Shown piece after piece: positions 20,501 to 29,893 of a DNA stretch of 52,740 nucleotides. Position 1 is the first letter of the stretch; every line of letters begins with the position of its first letter. Origin of the DNA: a virus. Under the pieces are notes generated by a model, which saw only the letters and a program-made list of their open reading frames with translations, made no database searches and had not been told where the DNA came from. Made by a program: the position numbers and the translations under genes. The DNA lies in the IMG/VR virus record IMGVR_UViG_3300042945_000786, positions 1 through 52,740 of that record. The stretch is one strand, 5' to 3'.

Positions 20501-23500
20501 AGTCCATGTCCAATCAGGCATGAGGCCAGTCTTCTGATCCGCGAAGACAGTGTCCTCGACCTTGGCATTCCGGTTCGAATCGCCATAGGGTCCGTAGTTC
20601 AGCCAAGAGTTCTGGCCACGAGTTTCCGATGTGATTGCCCCAACGGCAGAGCCGGTGAAGAGGCGCACATGCGCCTGCCAAGCGTTCTCTTCGCCACGGG
20701 CGCGGAAGCCAGAGCCCTCTAGGCCGTGGCCGAATGCGTCGTGAACGGCACGGAAGAGGTCATTGGCGAGGACTGGCGCCGTCTGCTCGCTATCGGGTGA
20801 TCCAACCGGCCAGCGAAGACCGGTGTCCTCGAGCATGGGGTTGTCTTCGACATTCAGTTCGGTCGCGCCAGAGCCAAAGCCTCCCGCTGTTGGGAAGACG
20901 CCCATCTGCTTGTTCGCCCTGATATCGCGCAGTGCGTTCCAAGGGGATGACAGATATGCCTCGTTGTCAGGGCGAGACAGATCGGTGAACCAGAACTGGT
21001 AGCCATCCTGCGCCAGCGCATTGTACTGCGCCAATGTCTGGCGAATCAGGTTCTGGTATGCCTCCCTAACCTTGGGGTCTTGCGGCGCATGAGGCATGGC
21101 GTCGTACGCCGCAGCAATGCGCGCCGCTCGCTCGGGATCGACATCGACGTACTCTGACTGGCGGCTAAGATCGAGCCCGATGCTCTTGGCGTACTTGTCG
21201 GCGATGCGAACAAGACTTGGGTCAGGACCAGTGAAGCCCTCGACGCGGGGCGCTCCGGGCAGCGGCTCTAGCGGCGAGAGAGCAACTGCTCGTTCTGGTG
21301 CTGCCAGCGTGCGAGCCTCAGTTTCCCGAGTTCCAAGTCCTCCGACTCCTCGTCCGGGGACGGCTGAATATCGATCCGCTTCGCGACCTCCGGTAATTCT
21401 TCTCTGGCGCGGACGTATTCCTCCACCGGCAGCGCCTGCCCCTCGTCCAATTCCCTCAACTCTATCGGCATATCCGACAGAAGCTCCGCTTGCTCGTCTG
21501 CCGACGGATCGGTCGAGGCGTACGCCAGCCAGTTCTCCCTCGTAAGAGGAAGGCGCAATTTTACCAGCAGCCCCACCACCGGGTCCAAACCAAGTAGGCT
21601 CATTGATACCTCCCATGAACCGTTCAACATCGTCCCGCGCGGATTCGACGGAACGCTTCCCCTCGTTAACCTCACGCCAGATGCCATTAACTCTGGCAAC
21701 CTTCGCCTTGCTGCGCTTCTCCTCAGCAGGGAAGAGACCGCGCACAGCCTCCCAAGTGATCGACTGAAGTTCACGCGCCGTGATCCCAAGCGACCCAGCC
21801 GTCCTCCTGTAAGCCTCAGCGTATATACCATAGACACCGATAGCGCCAGTGTCTCCAATGCTCTTTGCTGCAATCCAGCCTTGCGGCTGCTTAGCCTTCG
21901 CCGGGCTGGACCCAAAGTTATGATGAACTTCTGCGCTGCTCCCAGATAGCGGGCGGATCAGTGCTGCGGCAACAGCGTGGGTATCGATGGTGACATCGCC
22001 ATGGGGCGCATCAGGGGCGAGGATGTTGTTGAAGAAGTTCCTGACCTTGTGCTGGTCGCCCATCGCAAGGCTCGTGGCCTCACGGCTCTGGTGCGTCAGG
22101 ACATAGATGGCCTTGGCGATTTCAACATTCGACCCCCAGCCAACCTTGCCTGACGGATCGCCGATGAAGTCACCCTCAGCGCTGACGGTGCGGTAGCCTC
22201 TCGGGTTGTAGGTCTCGTCGTATAGGCGAAGCCACATGGCCTTCAGGACCGGGTCTTCCAGACCGGCGTAACTGTTGGACATGACAATGCGGAGGGCGGG
22301 AGCGTATTGCTCCTTTCCGTAGATGCGCTGTGCCGTCTCGGCCATCTCCACGGTCGGCGTGAACGCGATCATGTTGCCGCGAGAGAAAGTCTGGTGGATG
22401 TCGATCAGGCGCTCCGCCAGAGAGACGTTCTGATACCAGTCCTTTTGAGGCGACAGAGCGGCGAGAACCCCAGCGACCGTAAAGTCTGGAATCTGGTACT
22501 GACCAGACATCCGCTCGGCGATCTTGCGAGCGCCGTTGTACCACAACTTGGACCGCTTCCTGATCTCTTGAGGCACGCGGTTGTGGAGCCACAGCAGGTT
22601 GTCGGAGACAAACTGGATGAAGTCTTCTGCGATCTGGTCAGGGTCTTCAGATGCCGTCACGAACCCCGGATAGCCCTTGATGACCTGCATGTTGTGAGCA
22701 AAGGCCTGCGGGCTCTGCTTCATCGCGTTCAGGTCGACGATCAGGTTCTGCGTCAGCGGGTCTTCGGTCGCCCTCTTGGTGTAGGGCTGCCGAGTAGAGA
22801 TGCGATCTTCAGTATCGCCAGACGCCATGATCCGAGTAATGGCTTGGCCCTCGGCCCAGTCATTGAAGTCAGCGACCTTTTCGCGGTCATACACGCCGTC
22901 TGTCTTGAACGCCCCCTCAGATGCAAGCACCATCGAGAACCGACGATACGGCTTCGGCCCGCGCTCGTAGACGCGCGTCTCTGACGGGTAGAAACTGTGG
23001 ACATAGTGGAACGGGTCTGGCGTCAGCCTGTTGTTCTCGGACAGGACGAGACGTAGACGCGGTGCCTTGAGCGGGCGGTTGTCGATCCACTCGAGCGCGA
23101 ACTGATCACCGTCCTTGCCGCCGATGACGGAGTCGCCGTTCCTCATCCCCTGCTGCTTCCAGACCTGAAGCATGTCGAAGATGGCCTTGTTGACGTCCTT
23201 GTACTTGGACATCTCGTAGAGTTCTTGGTCGTGCTTGCGGGCAATGATGTGCTTCAGCCCGTACCCGGTATCGACACCACGCTCACGGAAGATGTGCTCG
23301 CCGACAGGCAGGATGACCGACTGCTTCCTGCCACGGTAGTCAATGATATTGCCGTAGGAGTAGGAGTCAGTGCCGTCCCTGTTCTTCACGGGAGACGGCA
23401 CAGGCATGAACGACTTGCGTTCGCGGGGGTCAGCCGCGATTGCGACGGCAAGGTCGTCAAGTTGCCGGTTCAGGTCGGCCAGTTCTTCGGGGGACAACTG

Positions 23501-26464
23501 GTCATCGACAGAGACATCAGCCTCTGCCGTCGGGACTGCGGCGGGAGCGGCGGCTTGAGCGGCAGGAGCGGCGCCACGCGGCCTTGCTCCGATCTCACCG
23601 TAGCGGATGCCCTCGAAAATCTTCTCGACCGAGTCGAAGCCACGCTCGGTGTGTACCCCGATGATGGCCTTGAAGAAGTTCTTGAGGCGCTCGAAGATCG
23701 TCTTCTGCGGTCCTTTGACCGTGGTCTTGCCATCAAGGTAGTCGCGGAAGAGTTCTGCGACAGCCTCCTCCTGAATGACCGCCTCATCGTACCCCATGGC
23801 ACGGGCGCGCTCTTCATAGGTGTAGCTGCGCTCGACAGGTTTGCCCTGCTTGATCGCGACGTACTTCTTGTTCTTGGCGTAGGCGGTGAGTGTGTTCCAC
23901 TCTGCGTCAGTGATGACACCCATCAGGCGAAGGGCGTGGATCACCTCGTGGTTCATGACGCTGGCGATGGAGTCGAACAACTCCTGATCGGTCATGCCCT
24001 TGCGATAGATACCCATCGACAGGCTGATGATCCGCTTGACAGGATCGTACTTGCCCTCGGCAACACCCATGACCTTGCCAGACTGGTCGCGGGCCAGCAT
24101 GGCCTGAGCGCCCTCAAGGCGAACCTCCTTGAGGCCGAGGTTGTTGAGCCGCTTGCGCAGGGCTGCAAACACATTCTGCTGCTGTGCCGTGAAGATCGGT
24201 GTGTAGTTCACCGGCTCCTTCATCGTGGCAGCATTGAAGCGGGCCTGACCTGCGGCCTCACGCTCCTTTGCGGCCTGCACCGTGGCGGAGGGGTCGCGGA
24301 GTCGTGCCGTGGCTGTGTCGCGCAGTTTCTTCAGATCGGCTGCTGTCTGCTCCAGTTGCTGAAGCCGTGCCTTCTGAGCATTGTTCAGTTGAACTTTTTT
24401 CTGCCGCTTGCGGAGATTAGCAGCCTGTTTCTCCGCATCACCGATCTGCTGGTTATAGCCAGCGATATTCTGCCGCAGCGTCTCCATCCGCTGCTGGATG
24501 GCTGGTGCCGTCGCTTCGGTGACAGGCACAGCCACCTTGGCAGCATCCAGCGCCACACGCTCTACGGACGGGATGGCGCCAGCCTGCTTCGCGTTCTTGA
24601 TCTCGGTCTCAGCCGCAGCGACGCGAGCCTTCGCTGCCTCGATTGAGGCATCAAGGGTGTCGAGCTTCTGGTTGAACAGGGCGGGATCGGCCCTCTTCCC
24701 GGTCGAGTCCTTGCCGGTCTGCTCTACGCGGCGGACTTCCTCGATGAGGTTCTTCCGCTCCTTCTGCGACAGATCGATCTGCTTGTTCAGCCCGTCGATC
24801 TCCTGACGCAGGCCGGTCTCGATGCTATCGGTGCGGGCGATGGGCTCGAGACTGTAGCCAGTGCGAGACTTCGTGTCAGCGCGTATCACGCCGCGAGACA
24901 CCATCTCGTCGCGGATGTCGCGGACCACCGTGTTGGGAACCTTCGCCTTGGTGATGTCCCTCACAGCCTTCTGAATCTTGGGGAAACTGACGCCCTTGTC
25001 AGCCTTCACCTGTTGCACCGCGCGGTCGTACTGCTCTTGGGTGAAGGTCTTGTTCTCCACCGGGCCGAAACGAGCAATGCCGCCAGTGACGGGCTTCTGC
25101 TTCTTCGCCTCGCGCTCGGAAGCGGCAGTGCCGACGATGGCTTGCAGTTCCTCTAGCGTGACTTGAGGGAACGGTTCCTGACCGGCGTTGGCACGCGCCT
25201 GAGAGATGGCAACGCGCTCTTCCATGGGGAGACTTGTGAGGGCCACAGGGCGGGTAGGTGTGATAGCCTCCATACCCGCACGACCACGCAGCGCTGTCTC
25301 TTCCTGAGGCGTCGTACGGGCCGTGGATGGAGCGGGTAGGGCAAGAGGCGCAGCCTCCGGGGATGCGACCTTTTCAGCGGCTTCTGCTGCCCGGCTCTCT
25401 CGTGCGTTCTGGATGTACTGGTCGCCGCGAGCGCCCAGTTCCTCCATGTCCTCGTCGAGTTCTCGCTTTTTACGCTCCGCTTCTTCCTTGCGGCCAGTGA
25501 CAAGAGCGCCGCCCGCAGCGCCGATACCGCCACCAAGGACGGCGGCTCCGAGTGCAGCCTCGCCATAGCGTTGAATTGCCTCCTCGCTGAGAGGGTCTTT
25601 GCCAGCCTGAAGAATGCCGAGCAGTTCCTGACCAAGTTCAGTCGGCACCTCAGTGACAACGCCACCCGCAGCACCTCGCGCGGCACGGGTGAAGAGACCG
25701 CCCTCAGCGGCCTTCTTCAGGACGTTTGCGCCATACTTGGCTCCGACAGCAGACAGGACACCGTCGAGCAGAGATGCCGGTGCAGCGGCAAGGGCAGCAG
25801 CGCCTTCGCTCACCTCAACGGGGCGACCCGCCTCGATGTCAGCCTCCTTCTGCTGCTCGCGGAAGTCGCCATAGAAGTACGGTAGAGACGCGAGGGCAGC
25901 ACCACCGAGGGCACCAACCGTCCCGCCGACAACGGCGCCTACCGGCCCACCGAAAGCGCCAATTGCAGCACCGGCCTTTGCGCCAGCGTAGCCACCAGCA
26001 AGTGCGACGGCGGTCTGCGGCGCAGAACCACCAGCAATTTCGCCAACGTAGCTTGCGGCACTGCCGATTGCGCCCTGAGCCTCGCGCTCCTTCTCGAGGG
26101 CGGCAGCCTCAGCCAGACGATCAAGCTCAAGACCCTGACGCTCCGCGATACCAGCGCCGTATCCAGCAAGGCTCTCGAGCCCAGTGACGGTGCCGATGCC
26201 CTCCAGAGCGGAGCCGTATGCTCGGCCTAGCCCGGCTAGCCCTACGTCGATGCCGCGACCGAATGCGGTGGTGTCTTCAGGGGGAGCGGCTTCAGTCGCG
26301 ACCGGAGCCCCGAACATCGACTCATACCGCGACTGGAACGCAGACTCTTGCTGCGCCACATACTGATCGATCCGGGCTTGCTCTGCTGGGGTCGGTACGT
26401 CCCCCGCGATGTTGACAGCATACTGCGTGCCGCTGAAGGCACCGGGGACGTATATGACGGCCAT
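17495..26464 (-). CDS. Giant polyvalent internal virion (ejection) protein, 2989 aa
   Basis: The largest gene, last in the late operon. Regions by residue: 1-330 Ala/Gly-rich helical with membrane-active-looking segments (GYAGAKAGAAIGAFGGPVGA); 550-730 coiled coils; 755-940 a zinc-protease-like domain with HEVIH at 839-843 and EEAVAELFRDYLDG after it; 1020-1180 a segment with VDTGYGLKHIIARKHDQELY resembling PBECR (Barnase/EndoU/ColicinE5/RelE-like) phage nucleases; 1280-1620 a helical domain with AGVLAALSPQKDWYQN; 1750-1990 a domain with NDLFRAVHDAFGHG; 2310-2800 an LPD38-like region with NPAFFITNMFRD. Large polyvalent proteins are thought to be injected with the DNA. GGAG lies eight bases before the ATG. 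Confidence 0.8.
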   Translation of the reverse strand: MAVIYVPGAFSGTQYAVNIAGDVPTPAEQARIDQYVAQQESAFQSRYESMFGAPVATEAAPPEDTTAFGRGIDVGLAGLGRAYGSALEGIGTVTGLESLAGYGAGIAERQGLELDRLAEAAALEKEREAQGAIGSAASYVGEIAGGSAPQTAVALAGGYAGAKAGAAIGAFGGPVGAVVGGTVGALGGAALASLPYFYGDFREQQKEADIEAGRPVEVSEGAAALAAAPASLLDGVLSAVGAKYGANVLKKAAEGGLFTRAARGAAGGVVTEVPTELGQELLGILQAGKDPLSEEAIQRYGEAALGAAVLGGGIGAAGGALVTGRKEEAERKKRELDEDMEELGARGDQYIQNARESRAAEAAEKVASPEAAPLALPAPSTARTTPQEETALRGRAGMEAITPTRPVALTSLPMEERVAISQARANAGQEPFPQVTLEELQAIVGTAASEREAKKQKPVTGGIARFGPVENKTFTQEQYDRAVQQVKADKGVSFPKIQKAVRDITKAKVPNTVVRDIRDEMVSRGVIRADTKSRTGYSLEPIARTDSIETGLRQEIDGLNKQIDLSQKERKNLIEEVRRVEQTGKDSTGKRADPALFNQKLDTLDASIEAAKARVAAAETEIKNAKQAGAIPSVERVALDAAKVAVPVTEATAPAIQQRMETLRQNIAGYNQQIGDAEKQAANLRKRQKKVQLNNAQKARLQQLEQTAADLKKLRDTATARLRDPSATVQAAKEREAAGQARFNAATMKEPVNYTPIFTAQQQNVFAALRKRLNNLGLKEVRLEGAQAMLARDQSGKVMGVAEGKYDPVKRIISLSMGIYRKGMTDQELFDSIASVMNHEVIHALRLMGVITDAEWNTLTAYAKNKKYVAIKQGKPVERSYTYEERARAMGYDEAVIQEEAVAELFRDYLDGKTTVKGPQKTIFERLKNFFKAIIGVHTERGFDSVEKIFEGIRYGEIGARPRGAAPAAQAAAPAAVPTAEADVSVDDQLSPEELADLNRQLDDLAVAIAADPRERKSFMPVPSPVKNRDGTDSYSYGNIIDYRGRKQSVILPVGEHIFRERGVDTGYGLKHIIARKHDQELYEMSKYKDVNKAIFDMLQVWKQQGMRNGDSVIGGKDGDQFALEWIDNRPLKAPRLRLVLSENNRLTPDPFHYVHSFYPSETRVYERGPKPYRRFSMVLASEGAFKTDGVYDREKVADFNDWAEGQAITRIMASGDTEDRISTRQPYTKRATEDPLTQNLIVDLNAMKQSPQAFAHNMQVIKGYPGFVTASEDPDQIAEDFIQFVSDNLLWLHNRVPQEIRKRSKLWYNGARKIAERMSGQYQIPDFTVAGVLAALSPQKDWYQNVSLAERLIDIHQTFSRGNMIAFTPTVEMAETAQRIYGKEQYAPALRIVMSNSYAGLEDPVLKAMWLRLYDETYNPRGYRTVSAEGDFIGDPSGKVGWGSNVEIAKAIYVLTHQSREATSLAMGDQHKVRNFFNNILAPDAPHGDVTIDTHAVAAALIRPLSGSSAEVHHNFGSSPAKAKQPQGWIAAKSIGDTGAIGVYGIYAEAYRRTAGSLGITARELQSITWEAVRGLFPAEEKRSKAKVARVNGIWREVNEGKRSVESARDDVERFMGGINEPTWFGPGGGAAGKIAPSSYEGELAGVRLDRSVGRRASGASVGYADRVEGIGRGAGAAGGGIRPRQRRITGGREADRYSAVPGRGVGGLGTRETEARTLAAPERAVALSPLEPLPGAPRVEGFTGPDPSLVRIADKYAKSIGLDLSRQSEYVDVDPERAARIAAAYDAMPHAPQDPKVREAYQNLIRQTLAQYNALAQDGYQFWFTDLSRPDNEAYLSSPWNALRDIRANKQMGVFPTAGGFGSGATELNVEDNPMLEDTGLRWPVGSPDSEQTAPVLANDLFRAVHDAFGHGLEGSGFRARGEENAWQAHVRLFTGSAVGAITSETRGQNSWLNYGPYGDSNRNAKVEDTVFADQKTGLMPDWTWTEGRAGDMPAQEPTSAPSPTPLVRQSMVPTRNSVAGKVQRQTAQKQTNVVYSKAADLLAKGLRITGIGADDARSKQIADGIIKKFQDGMIPVGRMIDELRANGLNITDAMDTYMQEELYHGVVGEKVEQAQTNLYRPLIDLVGSLKVTDQAKQQLIAASNSASVGRGFADVAFNDTRSNALSMADIFLYASHAKERNEYIRGIDPENDAGSGMTDGEADAILAWFASSPYASTMQKIADATQRIVQSTNDVRLEGGLIPREFFQYTDPTTGDTVDVPQYDNYVPLRGKRDPSGEPVDEQATGPYRSPMYGARRREDRRSLGRYDYADNIIPNLLVQNQNAIIRAERNKVGQSFLQLLRSDPAKTKGYGRILKPGDMKDVQKRVLVERKRADGTVVQTVQTVLDPNFRNEPDIFVVKEDGKEVIVKLESDAIASALKGSMSPTHNNGLIRALATINRYLASINTSLNPAFFITNMFRDLQTAGVNVAQYEIDGLTRKIVRDVPGALRGIKQSIRNNDNSSEWARIYRDFVKNGGQNATNQVNTVADQMNNISGIIGDIADSGARKQFNRVKNGFVGKGAMSLLSFVEDYNTVIENGIRVTTYKALLDKGFTPQRAAQAARNITVNFAKGGDYKTFMNAMYLFYNASLQGSFAMLNAALRSKKVQKFWAAAIGVGIMQDYLNAIMSGDDEDGEKLYDKIPEYVLEHNLILPDVFGFTDRSYISIPMPYGLNMAHNLGRAMGRLSRGAYEPSEAAGSIVGTMLDTVNPIGGSESFANAASPTVLDPFIDIWQNENFANQPVYKEGFPGDRTPSSQLYWSTTSVPAVWLANAMNSVTGGTTEVKGMVDVSPDLIDFWFEYLTGGVGRFVIRTAETPFRAYDEGFSEDVVRNVPIFGKIIGTVTTREDTGAYVEKRNRVLTALDEVKAAVEEGNTERLADARERFSDELKVSGAVRAIDNALRKLSRQMRQVREGRLPEDQKRLILERLDERRQQLTARANQLMRDI

Positions 26465-26524
26465 GAGGCGATCTCCGTAGTACTCAGGAGACTATACCTC
26501 ACCCAATGGCGTCAGTCTACAGAG

Positions 26525-28303
26525 TTACCCTTCCTCGCCAACTGTCGCGTCAAATGGGGCGGACGTTGCTGCGGCGAACGCGCGCTCAAGCGCTATAAGT
26601 TCTCGCCGGTAAAGCTCCTTTGTCTCTTCATCGATAGCCTCGCCCATGTTTTTTATGATCTCCGCCCTCTTGCCATAATAGGTGGCGATGTCACTGGGCT
26701 TCAACACCGGGGCTCTGGTCTCAGCCTTGACGGTAGCTGCGCCACGGGCGCCAGCAGCGGCGCGTGCCGCACGGAGCCTCTCCTGTGCCGTCATCAGGGA
26801 TAGACGATCCTCTTCGTACTGGTCCCGAGCCTTGCGGAAGCCCTCGACGCCAACGAGGCCAGCCTCTCCAAGAGCGCCTGCGAACGTCGGCTGACGAGAA
26901 GACATGAGTGCCATGCCAGCCTGAGCCAGAGCCAGCCACTTGTCTTGCTCTGCGCGCTTCTCGCGCTGCTGGAGAATGTTGCCGATCTCCGTCTCAAGTG
27001 GAGACATGGCAGCGGCAATGCCTCCTCCCGTGCGGTCAGCGGAAGGTGCAGCGACAGGCCGAGAGACACCTGTGCCGGTGTAGGTACCAGCGGGAGCGCG
27101 GTCATCGCGAGGCATGGGTGACGCCCCTGCCGGGGTCGTAACGACGCCGGGCTCAACAACCACTTCTTCTGCCTGTGGCGCATTTGCCGGTGGCGCAATA
27201 TACTCGGGCAGTACACCCGCCTCGATCTCGCCAAGGCTCGGCGGAACCTCATCAGGGGGTCGCCTGCTGGCCATAAGGGCCCCAAGACCCCCCATGGGCA
27301 TCGAGAATGGCGGCATCGCTCCGGGGATGCGTAGTCCTGAGCGGGCCAGTATGTCGCCCCTGTTCCTCAGCGTTGCGGCTTCTGCTGTGTCCATGCCGAG
27401 ACGCCCTGAAAGCGCCTCCTCGCCAAGCGCAGCCCTAGCAAGCTCCATCTCCATCCCCTCAGGGACAGCGGGCGGAATCGGAGGATAGGTATACTCATCA
27501 AGGCGATTTCTCATGGCGGCTTCGGAACTCGTATCCATGCCAATACGAGATTGCCGCGCTTCCCTAGCGGCAGCGGCTCTTGGGTTTGTTGGCAACGGTG
27601 CCGTCGAACCAGCAGCGGCGGCTAGAATCTCCTCTGCCGTCATTGATGCAGGGCTGTAGCCAAGGTCGTCGCTGGCATCAAAGATACCGCCAGCAACACC
27701 GCCTTCCAAAGACTCGAGTCGGTCCGCACGTTGCGGCGCCGCAGGAATAGAAGGTCTTTCCATGAGCGGTGAGATGCCGCCAATTGGTGCAGGTGGCGCA
27801 GCAGGGAGGAACGGCCTGCGAGTAATGCCAGCCGATCTGGGAGAACCGTCCACATTGTGTGTTTCGCCGTAGCGGTCGAGCCACATGTTCTGCTCTTCGC
27901 TAGAGCCGCCAAGAGGGTAGGGCGGGGCAACTATCAAGCCGCCACGAACCACAGGCGCCCCATCCCGCATCTTCTGCACATACCCGCCGTCAGCCATTCC
28001 CTGCACGGGTGCCTGTGGTGTGGTGGCGGTGTTCATGGCCATGTCTGTTTGAGGGGCCATGGCTCGAGCGGCACTGGCAATGCCCTGCTGCGGGACGCCT
28101 GCTGCTGTCACGGCGTCTTCTGCGACCGTGGTCTGCGGCTGACCCTGCCGCTGCGCGAACTCCTGCTCCATCTGCTTCCGGCGCGCGATTTCGCCGAGAA
28201 CGAGGAACTGAGGCGCTTGCCCTGACGGCATCTGCATCTCGCGAACGAGTTGATCGAGCGGCATACCCTTCAGAGCTTCCTGAATCTGGATGACGTTCAT
28301 CAT
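26525..28303 (-). CDS. Internal virion protein, 592 aa
   Basis: An Ala/Pro/Gly-rich, largely disordered protein with helical ends. The N-terminus is MNVIQIQEALKGMPLDQLVR; the middle has repeated motifs GRLGMDTAEAATLRNRGDIL and SRIGMDTSSEAAMRNRLDEY; the C-terminal helices include LALAQAGMALMSSRQPTFAG and LSLMTAQERLRAARAAAGAR. This style is typical of podovirus internal/ejection proteins located before the giant protein. The start is the ATG overlapping the previous stop (TGATG). The GMDT repeats may be docking motifs. Confidence 0.65.
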   Translation of the reverse strand: MMNVIQIQEALKGMPLDQLVREMQMPSGQAPQFLVLGEIARRKQMEQEFAQRQGQPQTTVAEDAVTAAGVPQQGIASAARAMAPQTDMAMNTATTPQAPVQGMADGGYVQKMRDGAPVVRGGLIVAPPYPLGGSSEEQNMWLDRYGETHNVDGSPRSAGITRRPFLPAAPPAPIGGISPLMERPSIPAAPQRADRLESLEGGVAGGIFDASDDLGYSPASMTAEEILAAAAGSTAPLPTNPRAAAAREARQSRIGMDTSSEAAMRNRLDEYTYPPIPPAVPEGMEMELARAALGEEALSGRLGMDTAEAATLRNRGDILARSGLRIPGAMPPFSMPMGGLGALMASRRPPDEVPPSLGEIEAGVLPEYIAPPANAPQAEEVVVEPGVVTTPAGASPMPRDDRAPAGTYTGTGVSRPVAAPSADRTGGGIAAAMSPLETEIGNILQQREKRAEQDKWLALAQAGMALMSSRQPTFAGALGEAGLVGVEGFRKARDQYEEDRLSLMTAQERLRAARAAAGARGAATVKAETRAPVLKPSDIATYYGKRAEIIKNMGEAIDEETKELYRRELIALERAFAAATSAPFDATVGEEG

Positions 28304-29472
28304 CACTGAAGACCCCTGTAGAGACCGTATGCGGAGATACCAGCACCGAGAGCTTGCTGAAGCGGACTAGGCTGCGGCTGATAGACTGTCGAGGAACCGG
28401 CAGCGGCAACTGGAAGGCCGCGAATGAACTGGGAGTAGGCGCCCAGTTGCTCCATCGGGTAGCCCTGTTGGCGCAGGAAGTCCTGATAGGCCACGTCGAG
28501 ACCTGCCTGCCTGCGGGACAAGTCTCCAAGACCCTGAGCCTCAAGAAGTTGCGCTGCCTGAATGTCCCCGGCGCGGGCGCGCTCACCAAGATCGGCGGCG
28601 GCACGAGCCTGCTCGGCGCTGAAGCCCATAGCCTGAAGTTGGAACTCACGCTGGCGCATCGCCTCATCAGCGCGAGCGGCCTGCACCCTTGCCTGCTCTG
28701 CAATGTTGATGCCCTGAGTCCTCGCCTGCTCGGCAGCACGAGCCTGCTGGACGCGAGCAGCCTCTTCGAGGGTGATGCCTTCAGCCCGTGCGAGCTCCGC
28801 GATCTGACGCTGCTGCGTCTCCATCTGCGCGGCGCGGTCGGCACCGAACTGGGCGGCAGCCTGCTCATAAGCGCGTTGGGCGCCACCAGCCTGAATGTCG
28901 CCGATCTGCTTGGCCAAGGCTTCTTCCGCAAGGCCCTCCTGCACAGCCTGACGAGAGCCACCAAAGGCGCCCGCCCCGATAGCACGGGCCGCACGAGAGC
29001 CACGCTGGCGCTCGAACTCCTGCATGGCGGAGGCCTTCTCACGGTCTACGACCGCCTGCATGTAGGGTGACATGTAGGTCGAGACTTCCTGACCGCTGAA
29101 CTGACGAGCAGGGTCGTATTGTTGCGCCCGCGCAACTCCAGCCTCGAATCCTGTAAACGGCGTTGCCTGCCCTGCGGTGAACTCAGCGGGACGCTGCTGT
29201 CCCAGTTGCTGCGCCTGCGACCCGAGGGACGAGAGCGTGCTCATGGCCTCACCGAGACCAGCGGCAGGGCGACCCGCGATGTTGCGGATCATCTGCTGGG
29301 ACGCGGTTATGTCCTGCCCAACTTGCGCCAACCGCTGCCCGCCGTAAGGGACGTAAGGCTGTTCACTTGCCGCCTTGGACTTCTTGAGGATGTCTTCGTA
29401 GTACGGCTTCGCCCACTCTGGGACATCCTGCACCGTCGTCTGGGTCGCTGTTTGACCGCCGCCCTTACCCAT
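28303..29472 (-). CDS. Internal virion protein B-like, 389 aa
   Basis: A 389-residue protein. The N-terminus VPEWAKPYYEDILKKSKAAS with PYVPYGGQRLAQVGQDITAS is characteristic of a podovirus internal virion protein of the T7 gp14 type. The middle (about 130-300) is an Ala/Gln/Arg-rich helix with repeated ARAEG/QARVQAARADEAM-like heptads, probably an extended coiled coil crossing the envelope or lining the capsid core. It overlaps the upstream acetyltransferase-like gene by 8 bases. Confidence 0.68.
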   Translation of the reverse strand: MGKGGGQTATQTTVQDVPEWAKPYYEDILKKSKAASEQPYVPYGGQRLAQVGQDITASQQMIRNIAGRPAAGLGEAMSTLSSLGSQAQQLGQQRPAEFTAGQATPFTGFEAGVARAQQYDPARQFSGQEVSTYMSPYMQAVVDREKASAMQEFERQRGSRAARAIGAGAFGGSRQAVQEGLAEEALAKQIGDIQAGGAQRAYEQAAAQFGADRAAQMETQQRQIAELARAEGITLEEAARVQQARAAEQARTQGINIAEQARVQAARADEAMRQREFQLQAMGFSAEQARAAADLGERARAGDIQAAQLLEAQGLGDLSRRQAGLDVAYQDFLRQQGYPMEQLGAYSQFIRGLPVAAAGSSTVYQPQPSPLQQALGAGISAYGLYRGLQ

Positions 29473-29893
29473 CGCTCAACTCCATCTTGTAGCAGACGTA
29501 CTCGGGTTCCCAACCGGTGCCCTTGAGAAGTCTGCCCCATCCCTCGCGACCAGTGAACTCTATGTGCTTGCAGCCGTTGTGCTTGGCGTGCCGCTGCATT
29601 GCGTCGATGGTCTCGTGCATCCACGATGATATACCAGAACCACCGATCCAGTCCAACACCATTGCCTTGCAACCGGGATACCTTGTTACTCTGGTCGTGT
29701 AGTAGCCGACAGGCTCCTCACCTTGCCTGACCATCCACAAGACGCTGTGCCCTGCCTCTATGTCCAGATAGGTATCAGAGATACTGGTCCTACCATTCGA
29801 ACGGTCAACGGCTGGCTTCAGCCAGCGGCAGGCATCTCCCCATACCGCGTTGAGCAGTTCCGGCGGTACGGCGAAGACCCTGACATCGGACAT
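29465..29893 (-). CDS. GNAT-like internal virion protein A (T7 gp13-like)
   Basis: A 142-residue acetyltransferase-fold protein: SVLWMVRQGEEPVGYYTTRV, CKAMVLDWIGGSGISSWMHE, then HAKHNGCKHIEFTGREGWGR and LLKGTGWEPEYVCYKMEL. T7 gp13 and equivalents have this fold without proven enzymatic activity and are needed for virion assembly. Its placement directly before the gp14-like protein supports the assignment. Confidence 0.72.
   Translation of the reverse strand: MSDVRVFAVPPELLNAVWGDACRWLKPAVDRSNGRTSISDTYLDIEAGHSVLWMVRQGEEPVGYYTTRVTRYPGCKAMVLDWIGGSGISSWMHETIDAMQRHAKHNGCKHIEFTGREGWGRLLKGTGWEPEYVCYKMELSDG

Noticed and set aside
23225-24646. 473-codon plus-strand ORF opposite the giant gene
   Set aside because: Antisense shadow; Leu/Arg/Val composition is typical of reversed Gln/Asp/Glu-rich coding sequence.
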